This document shows positions 56,801-59,988 of a DNA stretch of 60,000 bases, in pieces; the first letter of the stretch is position 1, and every line of letters starts with the position of its first letter. The DNA comes from Antedon mediterranea. Its lineage: Eukaryota > Echinodermata > Crinoidea > Comatulida > Antedonidae. The DNA is taken from NCBI RefSeq assembly GCF_964355755.1, contig NC_092679.1, forward strand, positions 6,078,001-6,138,000. The letters run 5' to 3'. The position numbers and the translations under genes were made by a program. The notes under the pieces were generated by a model. That model was not told the origin of the DNA and did not search any database. It saw nothing but the letters and a program-made list of their open reading frames with translations.

Positions 56801-59221
56801 GCTGCGTTACTATCTCTACTATCTTTATCGATATCATTTAGGAATTTCATTGAAAGCAAGTTATCATGTGGATATTATTTGAATATATCCGGGTTGGGTC
56901 CATTGTTTGTAGAATGTAAATGACAAACAAAATGAGAAAGGAATATATTTAAACAATACTGTAAAATCAGACACTTTCGCGACATGAAACTTTCATGAAT
57001 TAGTAACATCGGCCATTTTTGCAACATAAAACTTTCAAGAATTTGACAAATAAAGTACAAATAAATACTGTAAGAATATCGTGTATACGCGACCTTTGTG
57101 TTATAAAGACGCTAATACATTTAGCTATTGTACAGTACGTTCTGAAAGTAATTTGCGGCATGAAACTTTCAAGAATTTTGATCACTTGCGAAATTCGCGA
57201 AAAACTCTGGTTTTACAGTACATTCAATAACTTTTAAACAAGGGCTCCGATCCATTTGAATGTTGTGGGATATGAGAAACCAAAAAATCCCCAAACTGTA
57301 AGACAATGTTTTTTACAGTGCCTACGAAAAGTTGGGCGATCTGTATCTGTGCAACTCTGGAAGTTTCAAATACTGTACTGCAAACACAAAAGAGCTGAAT
57401 ATATTAAGTGTCGATATGCATTGAAATTGCTATAACATTTTCAGCAATGTATATTAATTCCATTATTAAACAGCACTTTAAATTATGAATAATTTAAGAT
57501 TAATTATTTTATCATTAATATTTTTCTAATTTTAATTCTCAGGGATATCAGAGAGTGGTAGAGTGCTGCTGAAAGGCCCTGCGGATATATCAGAGGTAGC
57601 AGAAGGCGTCAAAGTTACTCTCTTGTGTAAAATCGATGGTAATCCTCTTCCGACACTTACCTGGTACCGTGACGGAAAACCGCTAGTACTCGGTACTAAC
57701 TATGAGAATAACGGATCACGTTTGAAAATAAAGAATATGTCTCCGGATGATAATGGAGAGTATTCGTGCCGGGGGATGAATAGAATCGGTGATGTCTGGA
57801 GCGTTTTGGAAAATATTACTTTAAATATTGAAGGTACTTGAATATCTACCAATTTATATGCATTATTTTGTGATAATTTGCCACGAATTAAATTGCCATA
57901 AATTAAAATATTAAATTCACTACATTCTGGTATGTTATTTCTGATTTTTTGTGTGAGGTGTTTTGTTTGTTTGTGATGGAAAGGAAAAAAAGTATACTGT
58001 ATATATAACTAAATATTGACTAATACTAGGTTAAATTTAATTAATTTTTTTTTTATAAGATACAAGAAAGGCAAGAGTGGACATAGGCCCCATGGATGTT
58101 ACTGTAGTGAGAGGAGAGACTGCTGAGTTTGACTGCAGCTGTAGTGGAGATCCAGAACCTACAATAGCTTGGTACTTTCAGGAATTCGATGAAGATATGC
58201 CAAAACCAGACCCACTATCATCTAATTCAAGGTGAGTATTGTGTGACAGCCTTAGACCCCATTTACACTTACGTTTGGGTCCAGGGCCAGTCCTGGGCCG
58301 GTTGCAAATATTTACCTTTTAGGTCGGCCCCAGAGCGTTTACACTAGCGACGCAGATTACTGGTCGTAAATAATTTTATCGGAAGTACCATTGCATGCTG
58401 GGATACGAAGTACAGTTTGTTTACATTTTTCTCTCTCGATCGTCAATTCAACTCTCCGCGCGAACCGACCGTTTTATATTTATACTGTATTGTTGTTTTT
58501 TTGTCCCATTAAAAACAAAATGAACCCCACTGTTTTATATATAATATGGCTATATTTTATGTATATGCGAAACAAGCGGAGGAATACTTTATTGAAAGAA
58601 GATGTCTGAAAATAAATTTAACTATATAATGAAGAAAACAAATTGTCGCCCGAAAAGGAGGAAGGTAGGTACGTATGTACTGAGAATGTCGGATCGTCAT
58701 AACAACAACCTCATAAAAAGGTCAAACGTTGTTCACGGTTCACTGCGTAAGCCGGCCCAAACGTAAAAGCCGCTCCTGAACCTACCTGGAGAGGTGGCCC
58801 AGATCTGCGTCCGGCCCAGGGCCGGCCTAACTTTTTGGAGTATTTACACTTATCAATTGCCGACCCAGGGCCGACCCAGGGCCGGCCTAAATCGTAAGTG
58901 TAAATGGGGTCTTATTCTCACTTTTGAATGCGTTAAGTTCTAGTATTTCATTAAACTTTGTTTAATGACGGTGACTCATAAAGGTCGAGGCTGACATGCA
59001 TTAGGCCCTCAACACTTAAAAAGCGGGAACGATACAAACAAGAATAAGAATGACATTTGCATTTTATACAATTTTTTTTTCATATTCTATAAGGCAAACT
59101 ATATTACAGAATGGTTCTTTACACATTGACCAAGTGAAGCGTACACAAGGAGGCACGTATATCTGCACATGCTCAAACGAACGGTCATCAGAGTCGCAGG
59201 AAGCTCTACTCACTGTCGCAA
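8810..59221 (+). CDS. PTK7: PTK7 (inactive tyrosine-protein kinase 7) orthologue, 5' part: signal peptide and Ig domains 1-3
   Basis: Join 8810-8876, 16159-16455, 57543-57833, 58060-58231, 59094-59221; 955 coding bases, 318 residues, continuing past the window. PTK7 is a cell-surface pseudokinase co-receptor in planar cell polarity and Wnt signalling, with seven Ig domains in vertebrates. Evidence: all phases match (1,1,1,2,1). Each Ig domain has its Cys pair and Trp (FQCVVDD/VTWTL/FVCVAED; LLCKIDG/LTWYRDG/YSCRGMN; FDCSCSG/IAWYFQE/YICTCSN). Several stretches match vertebrate PTK7 as I recall it: DTSRRF vs DTERRF; DKVTG vs DDVTG; NIKWISESG across the exon 2/3 junction vs NIKWIEAG; KARVDIGPMDVTVVR vs FARVVLAPQDVVVAR; QNGSLHIDQV vs ANGSLLLTQV. 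The junction Trp (T|GG) exists only after splicing out the 41-kb intron, which strongly supports one gene. Intron 1 is 7.3 kb, intron 2 41.1 kb, intron 3 226 bp, intron 4 862 bp. Confidence 0.92.
8877..9869. other. PTK7 intron 1, first part, with SINE tail remnant
   Basis: Non-coding. At about 9687-9742 there is a SINE-like 3' end (ATGGCGCTATATAAAT followed by an A-run and TTGATTGAT) without a visible head. Otherwise AT-rich, no gene. Confidence 0.5.
9870..10104 (+). repeat. tRNA-like SINE, tail displaced by an inserted TIR element
   Basis: Head GGTTCTGGTGGTAGAACG, a tRNA-like ATAAACCGTGGGTTCAGTG region and the body CATTTTAAAGAACC...TTTCGAGACGAGTAGGGG, as in SINEs I recall from invertebrate deuterostomes. 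The 3' tail (ATATATTTCAATCAATCAA) resumes at about 11883 on the far side of an insertion. The SINE is therefore older than the insertion. Confidence 0.65.
10105..11877. mobile_element. non-autonomous TIR DNA transposon, 1.77 kb, TSD TAAAT
   Basis: Ends are inverted copies: CTACGCTCGCGCTAA at 10105 and TTAGCGCGAGCGTAG ending at 11877, with related internal GTTCGCCAA...TTGGCGAA motifs near both ends. TAAAT occurs directly outside both (10100-10104 and 11878-11882). No reading frame resembles a transposase. Superfamily uncertain. Confidence 0.8.
11930..14866. mobile_element. large non-autonomous TIR element (CAGTGGCGGATC-type ends)
   Basis: Left end CAGGGACGGGTCCAG, right end the complement of CAGTGGCGGATCTAG, each followed inward by a G-run next to CGTA-containing sequence. 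AGAAT flanks both ends (11925-11929, 14867-14871). hAT elements start with CAG but normally make 8-bp duplications, so the class is uncertain. The interior has no transposase-like frame; reading frames near 12.0-12.5 kb are short and unsupported. Two internal motifs CATGAATATTAATGA and CATGCATATTAATGA (about 13648, 14028) are related. Confidence 0.65.
14872..16158. other. PTK7 intron 1, last part
   Basis: No gene seen. AT-rich, with A/T homopolymers near 15.3 kb. It ends in a strong polypyrimidine tract and CAG acceptor (16145-16158) before the Ig1 exon. Confidence 0.6.
16159..16455 (+). CDS. PTK7: PTK7 exon 2: Ig domain 1
   Basis: Acceptor ttcttcag, donor gtgagt at 16456. Enters and leaves in phase 1, so it is a self-contained 297-base Ig exon. 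Key residues: Cys in FQCVVDD, Trp in VTWTLDN, Asp-Asp-Gly before the second Cys (DDGEFVCVAED). DTSRRF, KVTG and LNIK match the equivalent places of vertebrate PTK7 Ig1 as I recall it. Confidence 0.92.
17002..17075 (-). repeat. tRNA-like sequence (SINE head or relic)
   Basis: On the minus strand it reads AACTTCCGTGGCGCAACGGT (A-box match TGGCGCAACGG), with a B-box-like GAGTTCAAGATC 40-50 bases on. Spacing fits a tRNA-derived promoter, but no cloverleaf acceptor pairing is evident, so it is not called as a tRNA gene. Confidence 0.4.
17521..17704. mobile_element. palindromic MITE nested in the pogo-like element
   Basis: A 184-bp near-perfect fold-back: CAGATATTG at the left and CAATATCTG at the right. 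Arms share TTAAATATAAGATTTGACAT and ATCCC...GGGAAT motifs, with a centre near CTTCAGCTGGCGCTTCGGG. The arms could form a long hairpin. Confidence 0.75.
18640..18800. repeat. dispersed repeat copy A
   Basis: Shares blocks such as CAACCCA, AACAGAGATTGTT, TTTTCTTGTGAAAA and CCACTTTATTTCT with 39690-39850. Two diverged copies of one interspersed element; class unknown. Confidence 0.5.
18874..19193 (+). repeat. source copy of a 320-bp duplication
   Basis: Nearly identical to 20427-20545 plus 21219-21419, in the same orientation. The two flanks of the second copy are 119 and 201 bases, exactly as here (18874-18992, 18993-19193). This copy keeps the empty site of the LINE insertion. Confidence 0.9.
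19194..20042. other. intronic sequence, with one copy of the CTGGATAAACC dispersed repeat
   Basis: No gene. 19835-19920 carries a + strand copy of the dispersed repeat (TTACCTGGATAAACCAACAATAG). Many TACAGTA/TACTGTA words. Confidence 0.5.
20043..20426. repeat. 28-bp minisatellite
   Basis: About 13 units of AACAGTATTGTACAATATTT plus TTCGGAGG, with early units shorter and more variable. Reading frames on both strands here are repeat artefacts. The array resumes at 21420-21515. Confidence 0.9.
20546..21213 (+). mobile_element. 5'-truncated non-LTR retrotransposon (CR1/L2-like) insertion
   Basis: 668 bp inserted at AACAT, which is repeated at 20541-20545 and 21214-21218. Contains the C-terminal part of a reverse-transcriptase ORF (20551-20964), a short 3' UTR and an (AAAT)n tail. 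The uninterrupted paralogous site is present at 18988-18992. Confidence 0.88.
20551..20964 (+). pseudogene. LINE ORF2 fragment, region after the reverse-transcriptase core
   Basis: 137 codons starting at SWKVYIDSICAKLSKIL and including LYNALFLSLFDYCSTAWG, LQRVQNRAARL and TPVRQIHYDLGGL. This is the typical post-palm region of CR1/L2/Jockey-type ORF2 proteins. The catalytic motifs lie upstream of the truncation and are absent. The frame stops after TRNYN, before the usual LWN.LP region, so the end is also broken. Confidence 0.85.
21420..21515. repeat. remnant of the 28-bp minisatellite
   Basis: About three units (TTTTTCGAGGAACAGTATTG, GTTTTCGGAGAACAGTATTG) following the duplicated segment; continuation of the 20043-20426 array. 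Confidence 0.8.
21516..22530. other. intronic, with a minus-strand dispersed repeat copy
   Basis: About 21925-22070 is a minus-strand copy of the dispersed repeat: read on the minus strand it has TTTACCTGGATAAGCCAATAG, then a diverged body. No gene seen in the remainder. Confidence 0.5.
22531..22874. mobile_element. Harbinger-like MITE, TSD TTA
   Basis: Imperfect TIRs: GGCTGATTTTCCACTAGGCGAA at the left ends in mirror form at the right (CGATTTGCGTGAACAAAAATCGGCT read to the end). TTA flanks at 22528-22530 and 22875-22877. No coding capacity. Confidence 0.6.
23139..23410. repeat. 31-bp perfect inverted repeat enclosing a LINE-like 3' tail
   Basis: 23139-23169 is the exact reverse complement of 23380-23410 (ACCACCAAGCTACAGCTCCA... 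at the left). Between them, GACAATAAAGATTTATATT followed by ATCTT repeats (about 23330-23362) looks like the 3' end of an L2/Rex-type LINE. The right arm is the start of the tRNA-like SINE at 23386. Confidence 0.7.
23386..23475 (+). repeat. tRNA-Gly-like SINE head
   Basis: GGAGCTGTAGCTTGGTGGTA (A-box), CTTGCCTTCCAATCCCAAGG (anticodon-stem/loop with TCC) and a decayed B box (GTGTTCATTTCTG). A second copy in opposite orientation is at 26073-26152. The B-box damage argues against a functional tRNA. Confidence 0.65.
23476..24585. other. intronic, no gene seen
   Basis: AT-rich; contains an (AT)n run near 23680-23707 and three near-copies of AACGAATTCCATAGTA at about 24110-24162. No supported coding region. 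Confidence 0.5.
24586..24978. repeat. 21-bp minisatellite, about 18 units
   Basis: Unit CAGTACATAGATTACTGTATA with variants CATGTA, CATGGA and TATGCAG. Each unit contains the palindrome TACTGTATACAGTA. Because 21 is a multiple of three, several frames stay open; these are artefacts. Two further units continue at 25800-25843 after an insertion. Confidence 0.95.
24979..25799. mobile_element. TIR element with 9-bp target duplication, MULE-like, inside the minisatellite
   Basis: Both ends begin GGAT and share CGCCGACAAGTTGAGCCGCC, then CTATGAAACGCC further in. AGTACATGG occurs at 24970-24978 and 25800-25808. Nine-base duplications are typical of Mutator-like elements. The 821-bp interior has no transposase frame. 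The 21-bp periodicity of the target means part of the apparent TSD could come from the array itself. Confidence 0.75.
26073..26152 (-). repeat. tRNA-Gly-like SINE head, minus strand
   Basis: On the minus strand: GGAGTTGTACTTTGGTAGTT, CTTGCCTTCCAATCCCCAGG and an intact B-box-like GGGTTCAATCC. Same family as 23386-23475, with the better preserved B box. Confidence 0.65.
26153..27889. other. intronic, no gene seen
   Basis: AT-rich unique-looking sequence in PTK7 intron 2; no convincing coding, RNA or TIR structure found by eye. Confidence 0.4.
27890..28345 (-). pseudogene. 3' end of a decayed LINE, minus strand
   Basis: On the minus strand a frame ending at 28162 reads ...VLTKYSPYNYRSTKLWNFLP, then NIIKND...STFKSQISKL and a stop. 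RS.KLWN.LP...FK..L is the usual extreme C-terminus of CR1/L2-type ORF2. Past the stop, the strand runs through an AT-rich 3' UTR to AATAAAGAAAGATTAAATAA near 27895. Upstream is too decayed to follow. Confidence 0.65.
28346..29364. other. intronic, no gene seen
   Basis: Very AT-rich. It may include further decayed upstream parts of the minus-strand LINE, but no motif can be defended. Confidence 0.4.
29366..29475 (+). repeat. dispersed CTGGATAAACC repeat copy
   Basis: CACCTGGATAAACCTAACAA at the start, then TCATTGAACACCCCTTTCTA and AAATGGTTTAGTCCATGA. Same order of blocks as the copies near 36632, 41520, 45533 and 53637. Confidence 0.65.
29476..30564. other. intronic, no gene seen; possible LINE tail
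   Basis: AT-rich. At 30173-30212 the string ACAATGACAACGAATAAAGT followed by TATTTTATTTTATTA looks like another LINE 3' end. Nothing else is supported. Confidence 0.4.
30565..31420. mobile_element. TIR element with TATAAGTCGCAC-type ends
   Basis: Left ACCGTATATTTCGGTGTATA then AGTCGCACC; right GTGCGACTTATACACCGAAA then TATACGGT. GTATAAGACGCACC sub-repeats occur near both ends. 856 bp, no transposase. The central part is GC/CpG-richer than the surroundings and has AGGCCTAG words. Target duplication unclear. Confidence 0.75.
31530..31675 (-). repeat. dispersed CTGGATAAACC repeat copy, minus strand
   Basis: Minus strand reads CTAGCTTATCTGGATAAACC, GACATTGGCC, CTCTTCGAGAAGAGAGCTAC, then ACACCCCTGTCAGATAATGG. 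Same block order as the + copies. Confidence 0.65.
31676..32930. other. intronic, no gene seen
   Basis: AT-rich, low complexity in places; no coding or structured feature recognised. Confidence 0.4.
32931..33110 (-). repeat. LINE-like 3' terminus, minus strand, with 29-bp tandem duplication
   Basis: On the minus strand the sequence ends GTCGAATAAATATTATTATT (an ATT-repeat tail). Upstream it has GGACTAAGAGCAGTTTTCTG and CTTGCTCCTGGCAAGATG. TACTTAGTCCATCATTACTT with its next bases is present twice in tandem (about 33032-33088). Family uncertain. Confidence 0.45.
33111..34392. other. intronic, no gene seen
   Basis: AT-rich, no supported coding. A reading frame near 33946-34203 has no recognisable similarity or domain and is treated as chance. 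Confidence 0.4.
34393..34468 (-). repeat. tRNA-like SINE head, minus strand
   Basis: On the minus strand: TGGTCTACGGTAGGTATGTG near the A-box position, then GGTTGTTGGTTCGATTCTCA with a good B box (GGTTCGATTCT). The spacing fits tRNA, but the arms do not pair cleanly. It sits 50 bases from a 20-bp minisatellite. Confidence 0.5.
34517..35185. repeat. 20-bp minisatellite, about 33 units
   Basis: Unit AGAGTGCAGAGTACATGAGT, with variants AGAGTACAGAG, AGCGTGCAGAG and a central zone (34895-35060) of shortened units. Because 20 is not a multiple of three, every frame cycles through the same peptide, so the long minus-strand frames are near-identical and not genes. Confidence 0.95.
35186..36631. other. 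intronic, no gene seen
   Basis: AT-rich unique-looking sequence without supported features. Confidence 0.4.
36632..36775 (+). repeat. dispersed CTGGATAAACC repeat copy
   Basis: GCTTAGATAAACTGACAATA, GCCCTTTCTCCTCGAAGAG, CTCGAAAAGTAGAAATTTTC and GAACACCCCTCTCCA in order. This is one of the fuller copies. Followed by ACACCTGTGTAC palindromic sequence. Confidence 0.7.
36776..38086. other. intronic, no gene seen
   Basis: AT-rich; a weak tRNA-like string on the minus strand near 37600 (CTGAGTTGGTAGAGCATAGG) lacks a B box. No coding supported. Confidence 0.4.
38087..38758. mobile_element. TIR element, GGGTATAAGCCCA family, copy 1
   Basis: Ends ACCGTAATGACGCGGGTATA and its complement (TATACCCGCGTCAGTACGGT) with CTCGGGTATAAGCCCA sub-repeats inside. 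672 bp. A second copy is at 52990-53612. The minus-strand reading frame in both copies has no recognisable domain. Confidence 0.85.
38759..40018. other. intronic, with dispersed repeat copy B
   Basis: 39690-39850 is a diverged second copy of the repeat at 18640-18800. The rest is AT-rich with no gene seen. Confidence 0.45.
40019..40197. mobile_element. palindromic Harbinger-like MITE, TSD TAA
   Basis: AGCTTGGTTCCCACTAG at the left and CTAGTGGGAACCACGCT at the right, with arms sharing CGCAAGGACGTAA and AACGCAACGCAAG. TAA flanks both sides (40016-40018, 40198-40200). 179 bp, non-coding, nearly the whole element folds back. Confidence 0.75.
40665..41484. repeat. 44-bp minisatellite in two blocks (higher-order repeat)
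   Basis: Unit TTATTATAACTAGCTCAACG + TCTAGCATACAGTACGTGTA + GGTG. About 11 units at 40665-41147 and about six at 41226-41484. Each block is followed by the same flank (CACTGTGACATGACAGTAAA ... GATAAACCGACAAATGCC), so block plus flank was duplicated as a whole. Confidence 0.92.
41520..41632 (+). repeat. dispersed CTGGATAAACC repeat copy
   Basis: GTGCCTAGCTTACCTGGATA, AACCGACAAATGCC, CTCGAAAAGTAGAAAATTCA and TTAAACACCCCTCTCCTC. The 5' part is also present at 41184-41223 because of the array duplication. Confidence 0.75.
41989..43091. mobile_element. TIR element, GGCCCTGTTCAGACC ends
   Basis: Perfect TIR of about 40 bp (starting GGCCCTGTTCAGACCCATGG), continuing with TAGACCGTTTTAGCGTAC. TTT flanks both ends. 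Additional TAGCGTACGACGCTA palindromes lie near the left end. 1.1 kb, no transposase. Target size fits a 3-bp class. Confidence 0.8.
43455..44080. mobile_element. possible MITE with ACAAAGTGCGAGGCA ends
   Basis: ACAAAGTGCGAGGCA at 43455-43469 is repeated in inverse at 44066-44080, with an extra internal GTGCGAGGCAC/GTGCCTCGC pair near the left end. No clear target duplication; low-moderate confidence. Confidence 0.45.
44081..45532. other. intronic, no gene seen
   Basis: AT-rich non-coding sequence without recognised repeats. Confidence 0.4.
45533..45720 (+). repeat. dispersed CTGGATAAACC repeat copy
   Basis: GTGCCTAGTTTATATGGAAA, AACCAACAATAGCCTTTGTC, CTCGAAAAGTAGACATTTTC, CTCTCTACAAATGGTGTAGT in order. 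This is the longest copy and keeps a 3' part (GCCTCAGGTGTGAGCC). Confidence 0.7.
45721..46142. other. intronic, no gene seen
   Basis: Unremarkable AT-rich sequence before the 36/39-bp array. Confidence 0.4.
46143..47050. repeat. 36/39-bp minisatellite, about 24 units
   Basis: Unit GGGGTGTTTGTGGGATCAAA + CAAGCCCATATAGCCA, with an optional extra CAG (GCAGCCA) making 39. Both lengths are multiples of three, so several frames on both strands stay open for up to 301 codons. Each unit contains TGTTTG...CAAACA, able to form a short hairpin. C/T variants (AGCCC/AGCTC) cluster in runs. Confidence 0.95.
47051..48194. other. intronic, with short AATTAATT tandem repeat
   Basis: 47691-47810 holds about six diverged 19-25 bp units built on TGCAAATTAATT. 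Otherwise AT-rich, no gene. Confidence 0.45.
48195..49631 (+). CDS. reverse transcriptase of a 5'-truncated non-LTR retrotransposon (CR1/Jockey group)
   Basis: An uninterrupted frame from about 48195 to the stop at 49629-49631, recognisable from NKAPGPDDLP (48261) on. It encodes the palm and post-palm of a LINE ORF2 protein: WKRANIVPIPK; LRPIALTP; motif A LLLDFKKAYDLIDH (first catalytic Asp at 48654); motif B GGIPQGSWIGP; motif C KFMDD (Asp pair at 48912-48917); then LGIIICDNLSWQPHIDSL, RPVLEYAVPVWG, QRRALRI. The endonuclease and ORF1 are missing, so the copy is truncated and cannot move alone. It shows no stops or frameshifts, so the insertion is fairly young. FMDD replaces the more usual FADD/YADD. 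It has no relation to PTK7, whose intron it occupies. The N-terminal boundary is approximate. Confidence 0.9.
   Translation: MYIFCLEDYYYYVRIKLNQIKCNKAPGPDDLPPWVFKEGAEILSGPLCAIANSSVRNGWVPQEWKRANIVPIPKVFPPKLVESDLRPIALTPIMAKVIESLVGEMIWHQVKDKINLNQFGCCKGVSTVDAIIEFLNVCFLATDAGEEVRVLLLDFKKAYDLIDHKILLNKLIALGVDSHLIRWVNAFLYNRQQRVKIGDSLSEWLSPNGGIPQGSWIGPIMFIIFINDLLNGKPCVKFMDDTTVFERVSKLSNSNLQNIANSALAWTWLNHMTLNAKKTCELIVSCKKNKSIFNPLIINKCSVNQACRTKLLGIIICDNLSWQPHIDSLIAKSNSRLYFLKQLRRSGLDAQALCYFYCCVIRPVLEYAVPVWGTCLTKLQSDQLESIQRRALRITFPELSYNKAMAQCNVPVLCERRTRLCKDYYQKLKNPSHRLHHLLPKAPKSRYNLRQVKEFCIPKIKTERSKNFIVNFGLFHKW
49632..49816 (+). mobile_element. 3' UTR and end of the LINE
   Basis: T-rich 3' UTR after the reverse transcriptase stop, with AATAAAAG near 49799. 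The junction with the next repeat-encoded frame lies at about 49810; no poly-A or tandem tail is obvious. Confidence 0.5.
49817..51862 (+). pseudogene. decayed gene of an uncharacterised repeat-encoded protein family
   Basis: A single reading path of about 680 codons runs from about 49817 (TSKVREETGRPTERH...) to the stop at 51860-51862. It is broken by one in-frame TAA (50562-50564) and one frameshift near 51000, where sense continues in the next frame (EVLILIFIRAHRERN). Landmarks: REPPLPIYIG, GALDNLDYNPSSTT, SFHGTGIS, TEFLNPGQIPVMACDCPIF, QWKWPDIYGEDKYVILFGGLH, TRTRHAHQVTS, FDHQNYSRWVSVHIRDM, DQAHEQDNAKVKGKGGAVGL, RWMISGPEQARLL. I recall close uncharacterised proteins, often multicopy, in corals, sponges and other invertebrates. 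The scattered conserved Asp/His/Glu (ACDCP, FGGLH, HEQDNA) suggest a nuclease or transposase-like fold, but this is inference. No TIRs or target duplication were found. Confidence 0.75.
51863..52989. other. 3' flank of the repeat-encoded gene, no further gene
   Basis: Contains two GGGTCAAAGGTCA direct repeats (52247-52259 and 52389-52401) in similar contexts (GTTATCG...), and GGCGGCCATTTTGA. This may be 3' UTR of the same element; its end is not visible. No coding seen. Confidence 0.45.
52990..53612. mobile_element. TIR element, GGGTATAAGCCCA family, copy 2
   Basis: Starts ACCGTACTGACGCGGGTATA and ends CGTCAGTACGGT. Nearly identical to 38087-38758 internally but lacks about 45 bp at the right end, including most of the right TIR sub-repeats. 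AGTATT occurs just outside both ends (52984-52989, 53613-53618). Confidence 0.85.
53637..53760 (+). repeat. dispersed CTGGATAAACC repeat copy
   Basis: TGCCTAGCCTACTTGGATAA, ACCGACATACAGTAGGCC, TCGGAGAGTAAC and CTGAACACCCCTCC in the usual order, directly after the TIR element. Confidence 0.65.
53761..54394. other. intronic, no gene seen
   Basis: AT-rich sequence with no supported feature. Confidence 0.4.
54395..54520. repeat. short 21-bp tandem repeat
   Basis: About six units of CTCGCAACTCGCATTTTCTGA with scattered changes (CTCACATT, CTTGCATT). Diverged, so not recently expanded. Confidence 0.85.
54668..54745. mobile_element. half copy of the CTGTCTACACTATC MITE
   Basis: TCTGTCTACACTATCAAACT, AGTTTGACAAAAAAAGTGTG and ATGTGCCC match one arm of the palindromic element at 59827-59988. 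The other arm is missing. Confidence 0.7.
54746..56956. other. intronic, no gene seen
   Basis: Long AT-rich stretch with no convincing repeat, RNA or coding feature by eye. Confidence 0.4.
56959..57218. mobile_element. MITE with CTGTAAAA ends and TA target site
   Basis: Left TACTGTAAAATCAGA, right TCTGGTTTTACAGTA, with TA at both outer edges, as in mariner-type insertions. Inside, CATGAAACTTTCA(A/T)GAATT is present twice and AACATAAAACTTTCAAGAATT once. 260 bp, non-coding. It lies about 320 bases upstream of the Ig2 exon. Confidence 0.7.
57219..57542. other. end of PTK7 intron 2
   Basis: Non-coding; ends in a T-rich tract and TCTCAG acceptor at 57541-57542. No other feature. Confidence 0.6.
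57543..57833 (+). CDS. PTK7: PTK7 exon 3: Ig domain 2
   Basis: Acceptor tctcag, donor gtactt (a weak donor beyond GT). Phase 1 in and out, 291 bases. The first two bases complete TGG (Trp) with the last base of exon 2. Key residues: LLCKIDGNPLPTLTWYRDG, DDNGEYSC. IDG(N)P.PT..W(Y)RDG closely matches the Ig2 of vertebrate PTK7 as I recall it. Confidence 0.92.
58060..58231 (+). CDS. PTK7: PTK7 exon 4: first half of Ig domain 3
   Basis: Acceptor tataag, donor gtgagt. Enters in phase 1, leaves in phase 2, 172 bases. Encodes KARVDIGPMDVTVVRGE, FDCSCSGDPEPTIAWYF and an acidic loop (EFDEDMPKPDP). Contains the first Cys and the Trp of the domain; the second Cys is in exon 5. A MITE starts 23 bases past the donor. 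Confidence 0.92.
58255..58911. mobile_element. Harbinger-like MITE, TSD TTA, next to the exon 4 donor
   Basis: GACCCCATTTACACTTACG at the left is mirrored by CGTAAGTGTAAATGGGGTC at the right; TTA flanks (58252-58254, 58912-58914). Sub-repeats of CCCAGGGCCGGCC type lie near both ends and raise the local GC content. 657 bp; the reading frames inside are unsupported. Confidence 0.85.
59094..59221 (+). CDS. PTK7: PTK7 exon 5: second half of Ig domain 3
   Basis: Acceptor tataag, donor gtaagt at 59222. Enters in phase 2 (AG|G, Arg), leaves in phase 1, 128 bases. Encodes QTILQNGSLHIDQVKRTQGG, then TYICTCSN with the second Cys of the Ig3 domain, ending SQEALLTVA. The next exon (Ig4) is beyond the window. 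Confidence 0.9.
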
Positions 59222-59826
59222 GTAAGTCTTTTTAAACAAATTTCACAAAAATATTTAAAATATTGTAGCAGATATCTTCCAGACCCAATAGTGTCTCATT
59301 GATAGAAGCCATAACTTTATTTAGGTACCTATGTTTTGAAGACAAGTAAAGCCAGACATACTGAGGTGCATTGTGGTATAAATATACCTGTCTGTTATAA
59401 ATTTAACTGTAAGCGTGTCACAAGAGGTCATTTGAATTGACCCCATCAGCCCTGTTCAATTCTCTATGTAAGTACACATAATTGAACCATACCTCTCACT
59501 CCCCATCAATTATACTGTAATACATCATTATATGTGCTTAAACCAAAGAGATGTGACATGTCGCTGCTCAAACTACTGTATGTACGGACTCCATATATAA
59601 AATATAATAAACTGAAATTTAAAATAATACAAGTTGTACACAAGTATAGTAGGCCTATGTGAAATACATTTAACTATCCCAATACCACATTCTGTGAAAA
59701 ATTGAACATTCTCCCAAAATCCTAAGGTCCCATTTGTTAACACATTCAGAATACCAGACTTTCCAGAAAAGCAGACATATTAGTCAAGCCAAAGGGTGTC
59801 CGGTATTGGGAGAATTGACTGTATAA
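59222..59826. other. PTK7 intron 5, start
   Basis: Non-coding; no feature before the MITE at 59827. Confidence 0.5.
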
Positions 59827-59988
59827 AGCTTTGTCTACACTATCAAACTTTATGTGACAAGAAAAATGTGATGTGCCCATATATGGATATGATGATGTCA
59901 TATCGCTACCATATTTGGATATATCACTACCATATCTGGGCACATCACACCTTTTTTGTCAAACTCGTTCGATAGTGTAGACAGACCT
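59827..59988. mobile_element. palindromic MITE, TSD TAA
   Basis: AGCTTTGTCTACACTATCAA at the left, mirrored by TTCGATAGTGTAGACAGACCT at the right; arms also share GTGATGTGCCCATAT and its complement. TAA flanks (59824-59826, 59989-59991). Same family as the half copy at 54668-54745. Confidence 0.8.
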
